From the NCBI GenBank assembly GCA_030696695.1, contig JAUYRP010000031.1, positions 1 to 64,000 on the forward strand: 64,000 nucleotides of DNA, read 5' to 3'. The translations under genes and the position numbers were made by a program. Source of the DNA: Methylophilus sp. (GTDB taxonomy: Bacteria; Pseudomonadota; Gammaproteobacteria; Burkholderiales; Methylophilaceae). Positions 1 through 9,775 of this stretch are shown piece after piece; within the stretch, counting starts at the first letter, position 1; each line of letters starts with the position of its first letter. The notes beneath the pieces were generated by a model. It was not told the origin of the DNA. It did no database searches and was given only the letters and a program-made list of their open reading frames with translations.

Positions 1-135
1 GACGTTCAGAGCGCAACGTACGATGAGCCAGATGCCGTACCAGTGCGAATTCATATACAAGTTGCAGAGCGCATCAGCTGGATGGAGCATGCGCACGAAT
101 TACCGAAGTACGATCGCTATCCACCGATTGAGTAG
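1..135 (+). CDS. C-terminal end of an unidentified protein, truncated by window edge
   Basis: Open frame from base 1 (DVQSATYDEPDAVPVRIHIQVAERISWMEHAHELPKYDRYPPIE*) ending TAG at 133-135; family not recognised. Confidence 0.5.
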   Translation, partial: DVQSATYDEPDAVPVRIHIQVAERISWMEHAHELPKYDRYPPIE

Positions 136-443
136 ATGAGATGACGCCCAAATTGGCAGTCGAGCTGACCTGCAGGAAAGTCACACAGTCGGGTTACATC
201 AACGTTGAAAGACTGCTTTGTCCCCAAATATGAATAATCCTCAAAGCGGACTATTAATTTTTTCATGATTATCAGTTTTCATAACTTATGATTTACTCGT
301 ATTTTTTTCCAGTAATGTTGTATACGCATAAAAAATGCAATAAATAATAAGAATATATTTCAACTCTCCCTAATCAAAATTTATCACTTAGAATTTGCAT
401 AAATAAATATAATACATGTTGGATTGTTAATATATTAAGAACT

Positions 444-1340
444 ATGTCTAGGCTAAATTATCATCATTTACATTATTTCTGGTATGTAGCAAAAATCGGC
501 AACCTTACTAAAGCAGCACAATTACTGCACGTTTCTCAATCAGCTTTGTCCGCGCAGATAAAACAATTAGAAGATAGTATCGAAAATCAGTTATTTAAAA
601 GACAAAATAGAAAACTAATTCTAACTGATGTAGGCAGTGTTACATTTTCTTACGCAGAATCAATTTTTAATCAAGGTGAGGAACTAGAGGCACTCTTAAA
701 AAAAGGAATTCAAAACGATTTTCAAGTGATTAGAATTGGGATGTTATCTACAATGTCTAGAAACTTTGTTGAAGAATTTGTGAATCCTTTGATGAATAAT
801 CCAAAGGTGAAACTGGTGATTGCCGCAAGAGGGCAAACTAATTTATTAAATCAGCTTTCCAACCATGAGTTCGATGTGGTGCTCACCAATATTGAAGTAA
901 GAGGAACAAATAAACAAATGTGGCAATGTCAGCTACTCACGCAGCAACCAGTCAGTATTATTGGCGCGCCTGGCAGGCAACTTTCTAAAAAAATCAATAA
1001 TGACTATCATTCAGTTGACTGGGTACTACCAGCATCGGGAAGTCCAATAAGGTCTGCATTTGATGGATTATGTGCACAATATCAATTTCAACCAAATATT
1101 GTGGGCGAAGCTGATGATATGGCGATGCTAAGGTTGCTGGCTAGAGATAGTAATGCACTTGCAGTTATGCCAGAAGTTGTTGTGAAAGATGAAATTTCAG
1201 CTGGAACACTTACTTCTTACATGACGCTGCCAAACATCAATGAGCACTTTTATGCTGTAACGGTCAAAAAACACTTACCCGACCAATTAGTTTCTGAATT
1301 AATCAGAAATTTCAACGCTAAAGAGTACATCAGCCATTAG
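444..1340 (+). CDS. LysR-family transcriptional regulator, NhaR-like
   Basis: N-terminal [44 protein letters not shown], typical of LysR/NhaR; about 300 aa. Confidence 0.85.
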   Translation: MSRLNYHHLHYFWYVAKIGNLTKAAQLLHVSQSALSAQIKQLEDSIENQLFKRQNRKLILTDVGSVTFSYAESIFNQGEELEALLKKGIQNDFQVIRIGMLSTMSRNFVEEFVNPLMNNPKVKLVIAARGQTNLLNQLSNHEFDVVLTNIEVRGTNKQMWQCQLLTQQPVSIIGAPGRQLSKKINNDYHSVDWVLPASGSPIRSAFDGLCAQYQFQPNIVGEADDMAMLRLLARDSNALAVMPEVVVKDEISAGTLTSYMTLPNINEHFYAVTVKKHLPDQLVSELIRNFNAKEYISH

Positions 1341-1816
1341 TTATTTGGTTTATTAATAAATTTTGGTATTAAGGCCAAAATGCCTAGGGTTAATAGCGTA
1401 CTCAGAACGGCGGTTGTTTCAAACCCAATACCAACAGTAATTCCAATGGCTGCCGTTATCCATACTGTCGCTGCAGTCGTCAAACCTGTTTCATTCTCTT
1501 TTTGCTGACCAATCATAATTGCACCTGCACCTAAAAATCCAACCCCCGCAATAAGCCCTTGCAAAATTCTAGAAACATCCTCAGGTGATGCGCCTGCTTG
1601 TTGAGGAACTAAAATAAATAAAGCTGCGCCAAGAGCTACTAGCATGTGGGTCCTAAGCCCTGCAGACTTTCCTCTCAGCTCCCTTTCGTAGCCTATGAGC
1701 CCTCCTAAAAGTGAGGCTACCAGCAATCTCAATACCACTTTTGTAGCTTGTGTGACGTTTGGTATGTCTGAAAATTCAGATTGGATAGTTACCCAGATTT
1801 CATGCAAAATTTCCAT
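1337..1816 (-). CDS. MgtC/SapB family membrane protein
   Basis: [32 protein letters not shown] and [14 protein letters not shown] motifs of MgtC/SapB. Confidence 0.9.
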   Translation of the reverse strand: MEILHEIWVTIQSEFSDIPNVTQATKVVLRLLVASLLGGLIGYERELRGKSAGLRTHMLVALGAALFILVPQQAGASPEDVSRILQGLIAGVGFLGAGAIMIGQQKENETGLTTAATVWITAAIGITVGIGFETTAVLSTLLTLGILALIPKFINKPNN

Positions 1817-1820
1817 ATTT

Positions 1821-2159
1821 TCAACTCTCGTAACGCTTATCTTGAATAGGGCTCTTTGAGCATTTATATATTTCTGTTGGTATGATGATTTTTGCAGGGG
1901 GCTGTGAACAAACGTGAACTGTTTTCATTATGTTTGTCCTCTGCATGCCTAATTGAAGATGCATAGTTACGTAAGAGTCGTATTCATGTGCGTTGCGATG
2001 TAAATAAAATTGAGCTTTTTGAAGCGTGGCTTTTGTAAATGTTTGATTTGAAAAAACTCCGTTCTGATTAGTTATATAAACTGTAGGAATGCAAATAGCT
2101 AGCCATAATATTGCTACAAACTTTATATTTTGATTATTAAGTTTTTCAAAAAATTTCAT
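1821..2159 (-). CDS. hypothetical protein with N-terminal TM/signal segment
   Basis: Tightly packed between MgtC-like and PII-like genes on the same strand; hydrophobic N-terminus [16 protein letters not shown]. Confidence 0.55.
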   Translation of the reverse strand: MKFFEKLNNQNIKFVAILWLAICIPTVYITNQNGVFSNQTFTKATLQKAQFYLHRNAHEYDSYVTMHLQLGMQRTNIMKTVHVCSQPPAKIIIPTEIYKCSKSPIQDKRYES

Positions 2160-2183
2160 TTTTTAGTCCTAGGGCGTGATGAA

Positions 2184-2477
2184 TTAATGTATGACCCATT
2201 GTGCATCTGATACTAAACACATGCCGCCATAACTTTTTAGAATAGGTCTTAGTGACTCAATTACGTTGCTAAGTCTATTTTCTGGGCAGGCAATTACAAA
2301 AGTAACATTCTCAAATTTTTCGCCAAATGCTAGTTCATCCCTAGCGCCGCGCTCTCCAGATCCCCCAACGTGCTTATATATCGTATAACTAGTGATGTTT
2401 ATTTTTTTTAAAGTGGAAATCACGTTAGATTTTTCAACAGCTTCAATCACAAGTTCTATTCTTTTAACGCTAAACAT
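2184..2477 (-). CDS. PII-like signalling protein (SbtB-type partner of SbtA)
   Basis: 97 aa, ferredoxin-like PII length, T-loop-like GGSGERGARDELAFGEKFENVTFVI; immediately downstream of SbtA-like permease. Confidence 0.75.
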   Translation of the reverse strand: MFSVKRIELVIEAVEKSNVISTLKKINITSYTIYKHVGGSGERGARDELAFGEKFENVTFVIACPENRLSNVIESLRPILKSYGGMCLVSDAQWVIH

Positions 2478-2488
2478 ATTGAGAAACC

Positions 2489-3490
2489 TTAATTTAAAAA
2501 GCGTGCAAAACCATAATAAAGTGGTATGCCTATTACAACGTTAAACGGAAATGTTACCCCTAGAGCAAGCGTTAAATAAATAGAAGGGTTTGCTTCAGGG
2601 ATGGCCATGCGCATCGCGGGGGGGACTGCAATATATGATGCACTGGCAGCCAATACACCAACTAGGGTTGCACCCCCAATACTAAAGCCCAATACATGAA
2701 CACCAATCAATACACCAGTAAACCCAGAAAATATGGGCATTAGCATGCCAAAACAAATCAAAAATTTGCCTGCCATCTTAAAATCATTAATTTTCTTACC
2801 AGCTTCCATGCCCATCGCAAGAAGAAAGATACATAACACGCCCATAAAAAGCTGATCAAAAAATGGCAATATTGATTTCAAGCTTTTCTCTGTTGATATA
2901 TCCCCAATCAACAGCCCGCCGATTAACAATAAGATACTTCCATTTGTAAATGCTTCTTTAATCAATTCATATTTATTGGATTCGATCACATTTGAATTGA
3001 GTGCATATTTTTTTCTAATTGTGGTTGCAAGCAAAAGACCCACTAGAATCGCTGGCGACTCCATAATGGCCAGCATAATAATCGGATGTTTTTCATAATC
3101 CACATGCAATACTTCTAGAAAGGCAACAGCGGACAAAAACGTTCCCGCGCTTACAGATCCATAGTGAGTAGCAATAGCCACAGCGTTCAAGCGATCCAAA
3201 TTGCCCAATTTAATGATCATTAAATAGGCAATAATTGGCAATGATAAACCCAGTAAAATCGCGGTAATGATTGATGGGATAGCTTCACTAATATTGATAT
3301 GCGATAGTTCAATACCACCATGAATACCAACGCTTATTAATAAATAAATAGTGATAGATTTTGTGAGTTCAGCAGGGAGTTTTAAATCAGAGCGAATAAT
3401 TTGTGCAATAAACCCAAGACCAAAGAACAAGATGGAGGGTGTAAGCAAGTTACTGAGATTTAGCAATTGAAAATACCTGTTTGAGCACAA
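2489..3490 (-). CDS. sodium-dependent bicarbonate transport family permease (SbtA-like)
   Basis: 10-TM hydrophobic protein with SbtA/DUF897-like segments (FGLGFIAQIIRSDLKLPAELTKSITIYLLISVGIHGG; SASYIAVPPAMRMAIPEANPSIYLTLALGVTFPFNVVIGIPLYY). Confidence 0.88.
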   Translation of the reverse strand: MCSNRYFQLLNLSNLLTPSILFFGLGFIAQIIRSDLKLPAELTKSITIYLLISVGIHGGIELSHINISEAIPSIITAILLGLSLPIIAYLMIIKLGNLDRLNAVAIATHYGSVSAGTFLSAVAFLEVLHVDYEKHPIIMLAIMESPAILVGLLLATTIRKKYALNSNVIESNKYELIKEAFTNGSILLLIGGLLIGDISTEKSLKSILPFFDQLFMGVLCIFLLAMGMEAGKKINDFKMAGKFLICFGMLMPIFSGFTGVLIGVHVLGFSIGGATLVGVLAASASYIAVPPAMRMAIPEANPSIYLTLALGVTFPFNVVIGIPLYYGFARFLN

Positions 3491-3871
3491 TAAGCAGCAT
3501 TTTCTTTGATAATTAACAATCAGTAAAATATATATTTAATATAATAATGTTCATAAAAATAAAACGATATGCTTTTAAACTTACATTGAAGCCGATATCA
3601 AAAAAATTATAGATATGATCAATCCATATTTGGAAAATCCCGATAGCTACCAGACAAAGTTTGATATGAGTGGAGCAGCCGTCTCGCTTGAACGATGAAA
3701 TTGCCATCTTCAAAAACATAATTATTATTGGCTTAGTCATATGTAGTTCAGAAAATCGATAAGTTGATATAGTTTAAGTGGCATGAGGCCAAAACATCTG
3801 CAGAGCCCAACTCAATGATAGCTATTCAAGTAAATTAGTTTAATCGTTGAAAATAGACACGTAAGATTATT

Positions 3872-3973
3872 ATGACCATCAATGTATTTTTAGATTGTGA
3901 ATTCATTAACTTTGATCAGCCAAAATTGATATCGATTGCTCTGGTTGCCGAAGATGGAAAACAAAGCATCTAA
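3872..3973 (+). pseudogene. Truncated N-terminus of a 3'-5' exoribonuclease-like (DEDD) protein
   Basis: 33-codon frame MTINVFLDCEFINFDQPKLISIALVAEDGKQSI*, resembling the first beta-strands and DxE motif of a DEDD exonuclease, then a stop. Confidence 0.45.
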
Positions 3974-4302
3974 GACCTTTAATTTGATTTCTTTTCATGA
4001 TAGCTCCTAAAAAACTAATGTAAGAATGCATACATCGAAACCGTATTTAACGCGCATTCGTTCCAGCTCAACATAATGTGGATACTGAATGTTATGTAAG
4101 AAAACTCCTATACGGATTTAAGCAATATGAGAAAAGTTGTGGTTGAGATACATGCGTAAAAACGCAATATCCAAGCGGTTGAATCAATACAGAAGCGAAG
4201 ATGCGCTCTTGATTCGGCAATATGACAACCTGCCAAATGAGTCACTAAAGTCGTGCATAAAATGGGATAATCTCGTATTGTTTTTTAAATGCGCAATAAT
4301 CC

Positions 4303-4686
4303 ATGCCAAACACCGCAAACGTGTTGTTTTTATCTGTATTCTTATTATCCCTCCCTGGTTGTAGTAGTCGGTTTGCCGAGCCGGAAGATGTGTCCAGCTT
4401 TTGTGAAAACGTTGCTTTGGGCTCTGATTTTTCAGCTGTATTGGCATCACTCACTAGTCAAGCGCTAGAAGTGCGTGAGCACACCCCGGCGCTTGATCAA
4501 GCGATTCTTGCTGGTTTCAATCACCCGGAAAGCATTCAAAGTGCACTGATTACTGCTGAAGGCTTGGAGCGCTTAAATGTAGATCCAGCGTGCATAATTT
4601 ACTTTTCTTCTATCTTGCAAAAAGGCGATGGCAAAATTGTGTACAAGCAATTTATTGGTGAAACTAATCAAGGCACTCGTTCATGA
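4303..4686 (+). CDS. putative lipoprotein, unknown function
   Basis: Lipobox LLSLPGC near N-terminus; stop overlaps start of downstream CBS/CNNM gene. Confidence 0.6.
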   Translation: MPNTANVLFLSVFLLSLPGCSSRFAEPEDVSSFCENVALGSDFSAVLASLTSQALEVREHTPALDQAILAGFNHPESIQSALITAEGLERLNVDPACIIYFSSILQKGDGKIVYKQFIGETNQGTRS

Positions 4687-6002
4687 GCGGTAACTTTTTG
4701 CTAGTTTTCATGGCATTTTTTCTAGTGTTGTTGAATGGTTTTTTTGTGGCTGCCGAATTTGGATTGGTTAAATTACGCAGCACTCGTGTGCGTGCCATCG
4801 CAAAAAATTTGGGCTGGCGTGGCGGAATACTGGTGAAAGTACACAGTAATCTAGATGCTTATTTATCAGCATGTCAATTGGGCATAACCTTAGCTTCGCT
4901 CGGGTTAGGTTGGGTGGGTGAGCCAGCGTTTGCAGCATTAATAGAACCCACTTTGGTGAACATTGGCGTCACTAATCAAAAGTTAATACATGGTATTTCA
5001 TTCGTCATCGCCTTTTTTACCATTTCATATTTACATATTGTTGTCGGTGAATTAGTACCTAAAACACTGGCTATCCGCATGTCTGAGCGTGTTGGTTTAT
5101 GGACATCTCCTGGATTGTTCACGTTTTACTGGGTGATGTTTCCTGTTATTTGGATACTTAATCAGAGCTCTAACTTTGTCATCAATGCGTTGAAGTTACA
5201 GTCTAAAGACGGGCATGATGCGCATTATTCACCAGAAGAGCTAAAAATCATTTTGCGTAGCTCACGCCCTAATGCTGACTTTAGTGCAACGGAGTGGAAA
5301 GTATTAGCACAAGCAATTGATTTCAGAGAGTTGGTAGTGTCCGATTTAATGCATCCATTCCAAGAAGCAACGGTATTGCTTGAAGACGATACATTTAAAA
5401 ACAACATGCAACGCATTGCACAACATCGTTACAGCCGCTACCCATTGGTTTCTGATGCCGGCATTGTGGTTGGGATTGTGCACATTAAGGATCTCTTTAT
5501 TGCTATCAGTAAAGATGCAGAATTTAGTGATATTCGTAGCATTATTAGACCAGTCAATTTTGTCACGCCAGATACCCCAGCTACTGAGCTATTTCGTCAA
5601 CTACAGCAAGGGGCGCCGCATTTGACGCTAGTGGCTTATGAAGGTAATCCACCCATCGGTTTTATCACACTGGATAATTTGCTATCTGCTTTGGTTGGTG
5701 ACATACGAGATGAGTTTAGACAGTCGCAAAGTGAGTGGACTAAGCTGGATGATGGCTCGTTATTGGGTAAAGGTACGTTACCAATTAATACGCTGGAACG
5801 TACATTGGGCATTGATATCGTGTCTGAAGAAGCGGACACAGTGGCAGGCTTAATATTGTGGAAATTAACCGAACTGCCAAAAGAAGGGCAACGTATACAT
5901 TTTGACCAATTTGATGTGGTCGTGAAAAAAATGAGCGGACCGAAGATTCTTCTAGTCCGCGTTTACCCTAAAAATCAGCACCAACACGCCGCTGAGCATT
6001 AA
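4683..6002 (+). CDS. hemolysin-family CNNM/CBS domain membrane protein (CorC/HlyC-like)
   Basis: N-terminal CNNM (FLVLLNGFFVAAEFGLVKLRSTRVRAIA), tandem CBS domains, C-terminal transporter-associated domain. Confidence 0.92.
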   Translation: MSGNFLLVFMAFFLVLLNGFFVAAEFGLVKLRSTRVRAIAKNLGWRGGILVKVHSNLDAYLSACQLGITLASLGLGWVGEPAFAALIEPTLVNIGVTNQKLIHGISFVIAFFTISYLHIVVGELVPKTLAIRMSERVGLWTSPGLFTFYWVMFPVIWILNQSSNFVINALKLQSKDGHDAHYSPEELKIILRSSRPNADFSATEWKVLAQAIDFRELVVSDLMHPFQEATVLLEDDTFKNNMQRIAQHRYSRYPLVSDAGIVVGIVHIKDLFIAISKDAEFSDIRSIIRPVNFVTPDTPATELFRQLQQGAPHLTLVAYEGNPPIGFITLDNLLSALVGDIRDEFRQSQSEWTKLDDGSLLGKGTLPINTLERTLGIDIVSEEADTVAGLILWKLTELPKEGQRIHFDQFDVVVKKMSGPKILLVRVYPKNQHQHAAEH

Positions 6003-6006
6003 TCAC

Positions 6007-6183
6007 TTACTTTTTGCGCGGGTCATCCTTGGGGTTGGTGTATGTGATATCACAAGGCCCGGTAGCAATTAATTCGACAACAGTCTCTTCATCCCTTGTC
6101 CACACATAGTGTGTATGCCCAGTAGGCAGTACGATGATTCGATGGAGGCTAAAAAACTGTGAAAGTGCATGGTGGGAAACACT
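6007..6183 (-). pseudogene. C-terminal remnant of a cupin-domain protein
   Basis: Minus frame VSHHALSQFFSLHRIIVLPTGHTHYVWTRDEETVVELIATGPCDITYTNPKDDPRKK*; an in-frame stop directly upstream and no N-terminal half. Confidence 0.5.
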
Positions 6184-6191
6184 TTAATTCG

Positions 6192-6635
6192 TCATTGTTT
6201 TTCTCTCTCTGATAGTTTCTGTCCGACCGTGCCTGCGTAGAACACCACTAGTCTTACAGGCACCGCGCCAACATTTTTACCGTTATGTAGCACATTCACC
6301 ACTTCAGCAAGCGCATCCCCAGATTTCAGCCGCTTAGTGTCGCCATTTTTTAGCTGAACCTCCAGCTCACCTTCTATTATCATGCCAAAGGAGGGTACGG
6401 CATGTGAGTGCCATCCTGTCTCGGCTCCGGGTGCAATCTCCACCAACATGCCTGTCACCTCTGGCTTACCCGTTGGATACTCAATGGGCTTTCCATCCCA
6501 GCTGGTTTGTGTTTTTAATACGGTGACCACTTGCACTGCATTCGATTCATCTAACGCGAATGCGTATGGCATGCTGAATAACACCATCAATGAAGCTAAC
6601 GCGCTAACAAAATAGGGGCTGGGTAATAGATTCAT
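6192..6635 (-). CDS. secreted cupin-domain protein
   Basis: Signal peptide and cupin motif PGAETGWHSHAVPSFGMIIEGELEV. Confidence 0.85.
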   Translation of the reverse strand: MNLLPSPYFVSALASLMVLFSMPYAFALDESNAVQVVTVLKTQTSWDGKPIEYPTGKPEVTGMLVEIAPGAETGWHSHAVPSFGMIIEGELEVQLKNGDTKRLKSGDALAEVVNVLHNGKNVGAVPVRLVVFYAGTVGQKLSEREKQ

Positions 6636-6784
6636 GGCGTAAAGTCTCTCTGTATCAATGGTTGTATGGTTGCGTGATTGGATTGTAATGCAATCTAGAA
6701 ACGATAACGAAACTTAGCATCAGCAAGTGAGATGGGTGCCGTATTTGATGCGTTGGCGGGCATCCATCATCATTCAACAACACA

Positions 6785-6815
6785 AAAAAAAGACACACCG
6801 AGCGGTGTGTCTTTT
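6785..6815. terminator. Bidirectional rho-independent terminator
   Basis: AAAAAAAGACACACCGAGCGGTGTGTCTTTT: perfect stem flanked by A-run and T-run. Confidence 0.8.
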
Positions 6816-6909
6816 AAGTAGCTGCGCTAAGTTTTAGTTAGTGTATTGATGCGCAGCAAGAATGTAACAAGCCATCCATTGCGCAACAATCCCCCCTTTA
6901 GGAGTGCTT

Positions 6910-7809
6910 TTATTGCGATGTCGACCGCAGTGTGATTGCCCAATAAGAAGCTAGCCATCCAATTAACACGGAAATAGCAATCATATATAGATAGGTAGGC
7001 AATGCATGAAATTGCAACGTAAAGTCAGAGGCATACTCAAGTGCAATTTTCACCACAGACTCATTGAACATATACAGTACAAACCAAAGCAGGATGCAAG
7101 CGATGATGCCCCCACCTATGCCATACAAGGTGCCGAGATATAGAAATGGGCGGCGAATAAAACTTTTGGTTGCACCAAACAGTTCACTGACTTCAATTTC
7201 ATCTTTGTGTGTCAGAATTTGCATGCGTATGGTGTTGCTAATCACGGCAATCAACGCAAAGCCCAGTAAGCAACCAAAAATCCAAACGGCTTTTTTGCCG
7301 ATATTCAGCAAGCTGTTTAGTCGGTTTACCCAGCCGCTATCGACAACCACTTCTGCCACCCCCTCTAATTGTTCGAGATTCGATTTAAGTGACTTGAGTG
7401 CACTTTTATCAATGGATGCGGGTTTGATGAAAAACGCATGCGGTAACGGGTTACCTTCAAGTGAGGCAATGAGCTCTGGATTATCCGTGGTCTCAATCAG
7501 TTGTTTTAATGCCGTGTCTTTTGAGACAAAGGTAAACGCTTCAATATCAGATTGATTGCCTAGCTTGGTTTTGATTGCATCAATCGTCGTCTGACTAGCA
7601 TTTTGTTGCAAGAAGACGCTCATTTTGGCCTCTTTTTTGACATCTATGATTAAAGCGTTTGCGTTTTGCAACATCACATAGATGAGGCTGGGGATAGCAA
7701 GGGTGACGCCAATCACCGTCATGATGAGTATCGTACTGAGTAATTGCTGACGCAGGCGATGCAGCACAACTGATGCTGCTTGAATATGTTGATTAAGCCA
7801 TTTGTGCAT
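6910..7809 (-). CDS. ftsX: cell division protein FtsX
   Basis: FtsX-like permease topology; overlaps ftsE by 17 nt. Confidence 0.95.
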   Translation of the reverse strand: MHKWLNQHIQAASVVLHRLRQQLLSTILIMTVIGVTLAIPSLIYVMLQNANALIIDVKKEAKMSVFLQQNASQTTIDAIKTKLGNQSDIEAFTFVSKDTALKQLIETTDNPELIASLEGNPLPHAFFIKPASIDKSALKSLKSNLEQLEGVAEVVVDSGWVNRLNSLLNIGKKAVWIFGCLLGFALIAVISNTIRMQILTHKDEIEVSELFGATKSFIRRPFLYLGTLYGIGGGIIACILLWFVLYMFNESVVKIALEYASDFTLQFHALPTYLYMIAISVLIGWLASYWAITLRSTSQ

Positions 7810-8473
7810 GATGCATATGCGCGCTTAAGCGGCCCTTGTCTAAATGGAGCGTTTGATAACTTGTCTCTTGTAGCACGTTGGCGGTATCGTGCATGGCAAT
7901 AATTACGGTCACGCCCACCTGATTAAACGCTTGAAACAATTGCATGATATCTGCAGCATAAGTGGTATCGAGGTTACCAGTAGGCTCATCTGCTATTAGA
8001 ATCGCTGGACGGCTGACCACTGCGCGTGCAATGGCAAGGCGCTGTTGCTCACCACCAGACAGCGTAATTGGCATCGCCCTTTCTTTGTGTAACAAGCCTA
8101 CTTTATCTAGCGCCGCACGTATGCGTTTGGATGCTTCATCACCGGTAATGCCATTAATACTGAGAGGCAACGCGACATTGTGGAAACAGTTTCTGTCGTA
8201 AAGCAATTTGTGATCTTGGAAAATCAAACCAAACTTGCGACGCAAATAGGGCAGTGCAGCGTTGTTGATTTTACTCACGTTTTGATTATTGATGAGCACA
8301 GTACCTTGGGTTGGACGCTCAATCGCTGCAATCAGCTTAAGTAAGGTGCTTTTGCCCGCCCCAGAATGGCCAGTGACAAACACCATGTCACCTTCATTTA
8401 TCGTAAAGCTGACTTGTTGCAGAATATCTCCGCTACTGGGATAGCGTTTTGTGACTTGATCAAACACAATCAT
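7793..8473 (-). CDS. ftsE: cell division ATP-binding protein FtsE
   Basis: Walker [10 protein letters not shown], signature [14 protein letters not shown], Walker [13 protein letters not shown]. Confidence 0.97.
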   Translation of the reverse strand: MIVFDQVTKRYPSSGDILQQVSFTINEGDMVFVTGHSGAGKSTLLKLIAAIERPTQGTVLINNQNVSKINNAALPYLRRKFGLIFQDHKLLYDRNCFHNVALPLSINGITGDEASKRIRAALDKVGLLHKERAMPITLSGGEQQRLAIARAVVSRPAILIADEPTGNLDTTYAADIMQLFQAFNQVGVTVIIAMHDTANVLQETSYQTLHLDKGRLSAHMHHAQMA

Positions 8474-8551
8474 ATCGGTGTGTGCTCATAAGTTAGCATG
8501 AACTGCATTATAACCAACAACACAGTGTGACGAAGCACATTGGTCAATGGA

Positions 8552-9580
8552 TCACTCCTCATCAAATAGGGCATCCACAAACGCTTGCGCAGTAAAAGGT
8601 CTTAAGTCATCAATGGCTTCACCTATCCCAATAAAGCGCACTGGGATTGGACGTGCTTCTGCGATGGCAGCAATGACGCCGCCTTTGGCCGTACCATCCA
8701 GCTTACTGAGGACTAAACCTGTTACACCAAGTGCATCATCAAACGCTTTCACTTGACTGACTGCGTTTTGACCAGTGTTCGCATCTAATACCAACAAAAT
8801 TTCATGTGGTGCACTAGGATAAGCCTTGGCAATGACGCGCTGTACCTTTTTAATTTCGTCCATTAAATGCATTTGTGTGGGCAAACGGCCCGCAGTGTCT
8901 GCAATCACGATATCAATATTTTTTGCTATGGCAGAATTCACTGCATCAAAAATAACCGCTGCAGGGTCGCCTCCTTCTGAAGCAATCACGTGCACGTTAT
9001 TGCGTTCACCCCACACTTGCAGCTGCTCGCGTGCTGCAGCACGAAAGGTATCACCCGCTGCAATCAGCACGCTTTTGCCTTCACTTTGAAAGCGTTTGGC
9101 CAGCTTGCCGATAGTGGTGGTTTTGCCTGCACCGTTAACGCCTGCAAGCATGATGACGAAGGGCTTGTTGCTGTTAGTGTTGAGCTGAATTTCTAATGGC
9201 TGCAGCACAGTGAGCAGTTCTGCTTTGAGTGCGCCTTTTAGTGCTTTCGTGTCGTCTAACTGCTCGCGTGCGACACGCTTCTTAAGCTGGTTGAGTAGTT
9301 TTTCTGTCGCTGCTACGCCAATATCAGAGGTGAGTAAAATAGTCTCAAGCTCTTCATAAGTCTCTTCATCTATTTTACCGCCACCAAATAAGCTGGAGAG
9401 TTGGCTGCTAAATTGTTGTCGCGTTTTTGCTAGGCCTTGCTTTAAACGCTGTGTAAAGCTGAGTGCGTTGGCTTCGGGTGTTGCGGGTGCAATCGGCGCC
9501 AGGCTTGCGCTGGTATCGACAGTATTCTCTTGCGTAGCTTCTTGACCTGCGTCTGGTTTTTTCTTGAAAATATTAAACAT
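8552..9580 (-). CDS. ftsY: signal recognition particle receptor FtsY
   Basis: SRP GTPase motifs [31 protein letters not shown]; start taken at MFNIFKKK rather than the longer ORF. Confidence 0.96.
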   Translation of the reverse strand: MFNIFKKKPDAGQEATQENTVDTSASLAPIAPATPEANALSFTQRLKQGLAKTRQQFSSQLSSLFGGGKIDEETYEELETILLTSDIGVAATEKLLNQLKKRVAREQLDDTKALKGALKAELLTVLQPLEIQLNTNSNKPFVIMLAGVNGAGKTTTIGKLAKRFQSEGKSVLIAAGDTFRAAAREQLQVWGERNNVHVIASEGGDPAAVIFDAVNSAIAKNIDIVIADTAGRLPTQMHLMDEIKKVQRVIAKAYPSAPHEILLVLDANTGQNAVSQVKAFDDALGVTGLVLSKLDGTAKGGVIAAIAEARPIPVRFIGIGEAIDDLRPFTAQAFVDALFDEE

Positions 9581-9775
9581 AACACGCTTAAAAATAAGTT
9601 TAATGTGTATTTTAGTCGTAAACTTGCACACATGCCATGTTGATTGTGATTTAAACATTGGCTATTTACCGCATCACACTTACCTATCTCCACTTAAGTA
9701 TGGCGAACTAAAGCAATTGTGCATTTGTCATTATTAGGTGTGAAATTTTTATTAAGATGAAGAAAGAGATTTGAC

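Noticed and set aside
3513-3740. 75 aa minus-strand ORF downstream of nothing obvious, Ile/Phe-rich
   Set aside because: AT-rich intergenic region, no recognisable domain or convincing RBS; likely chance ORF
7064-7555. 163 aa ORF antisense to ftsX
   Set aside because: Lies fully inside ftsX; composition is a shadow of the coding strand
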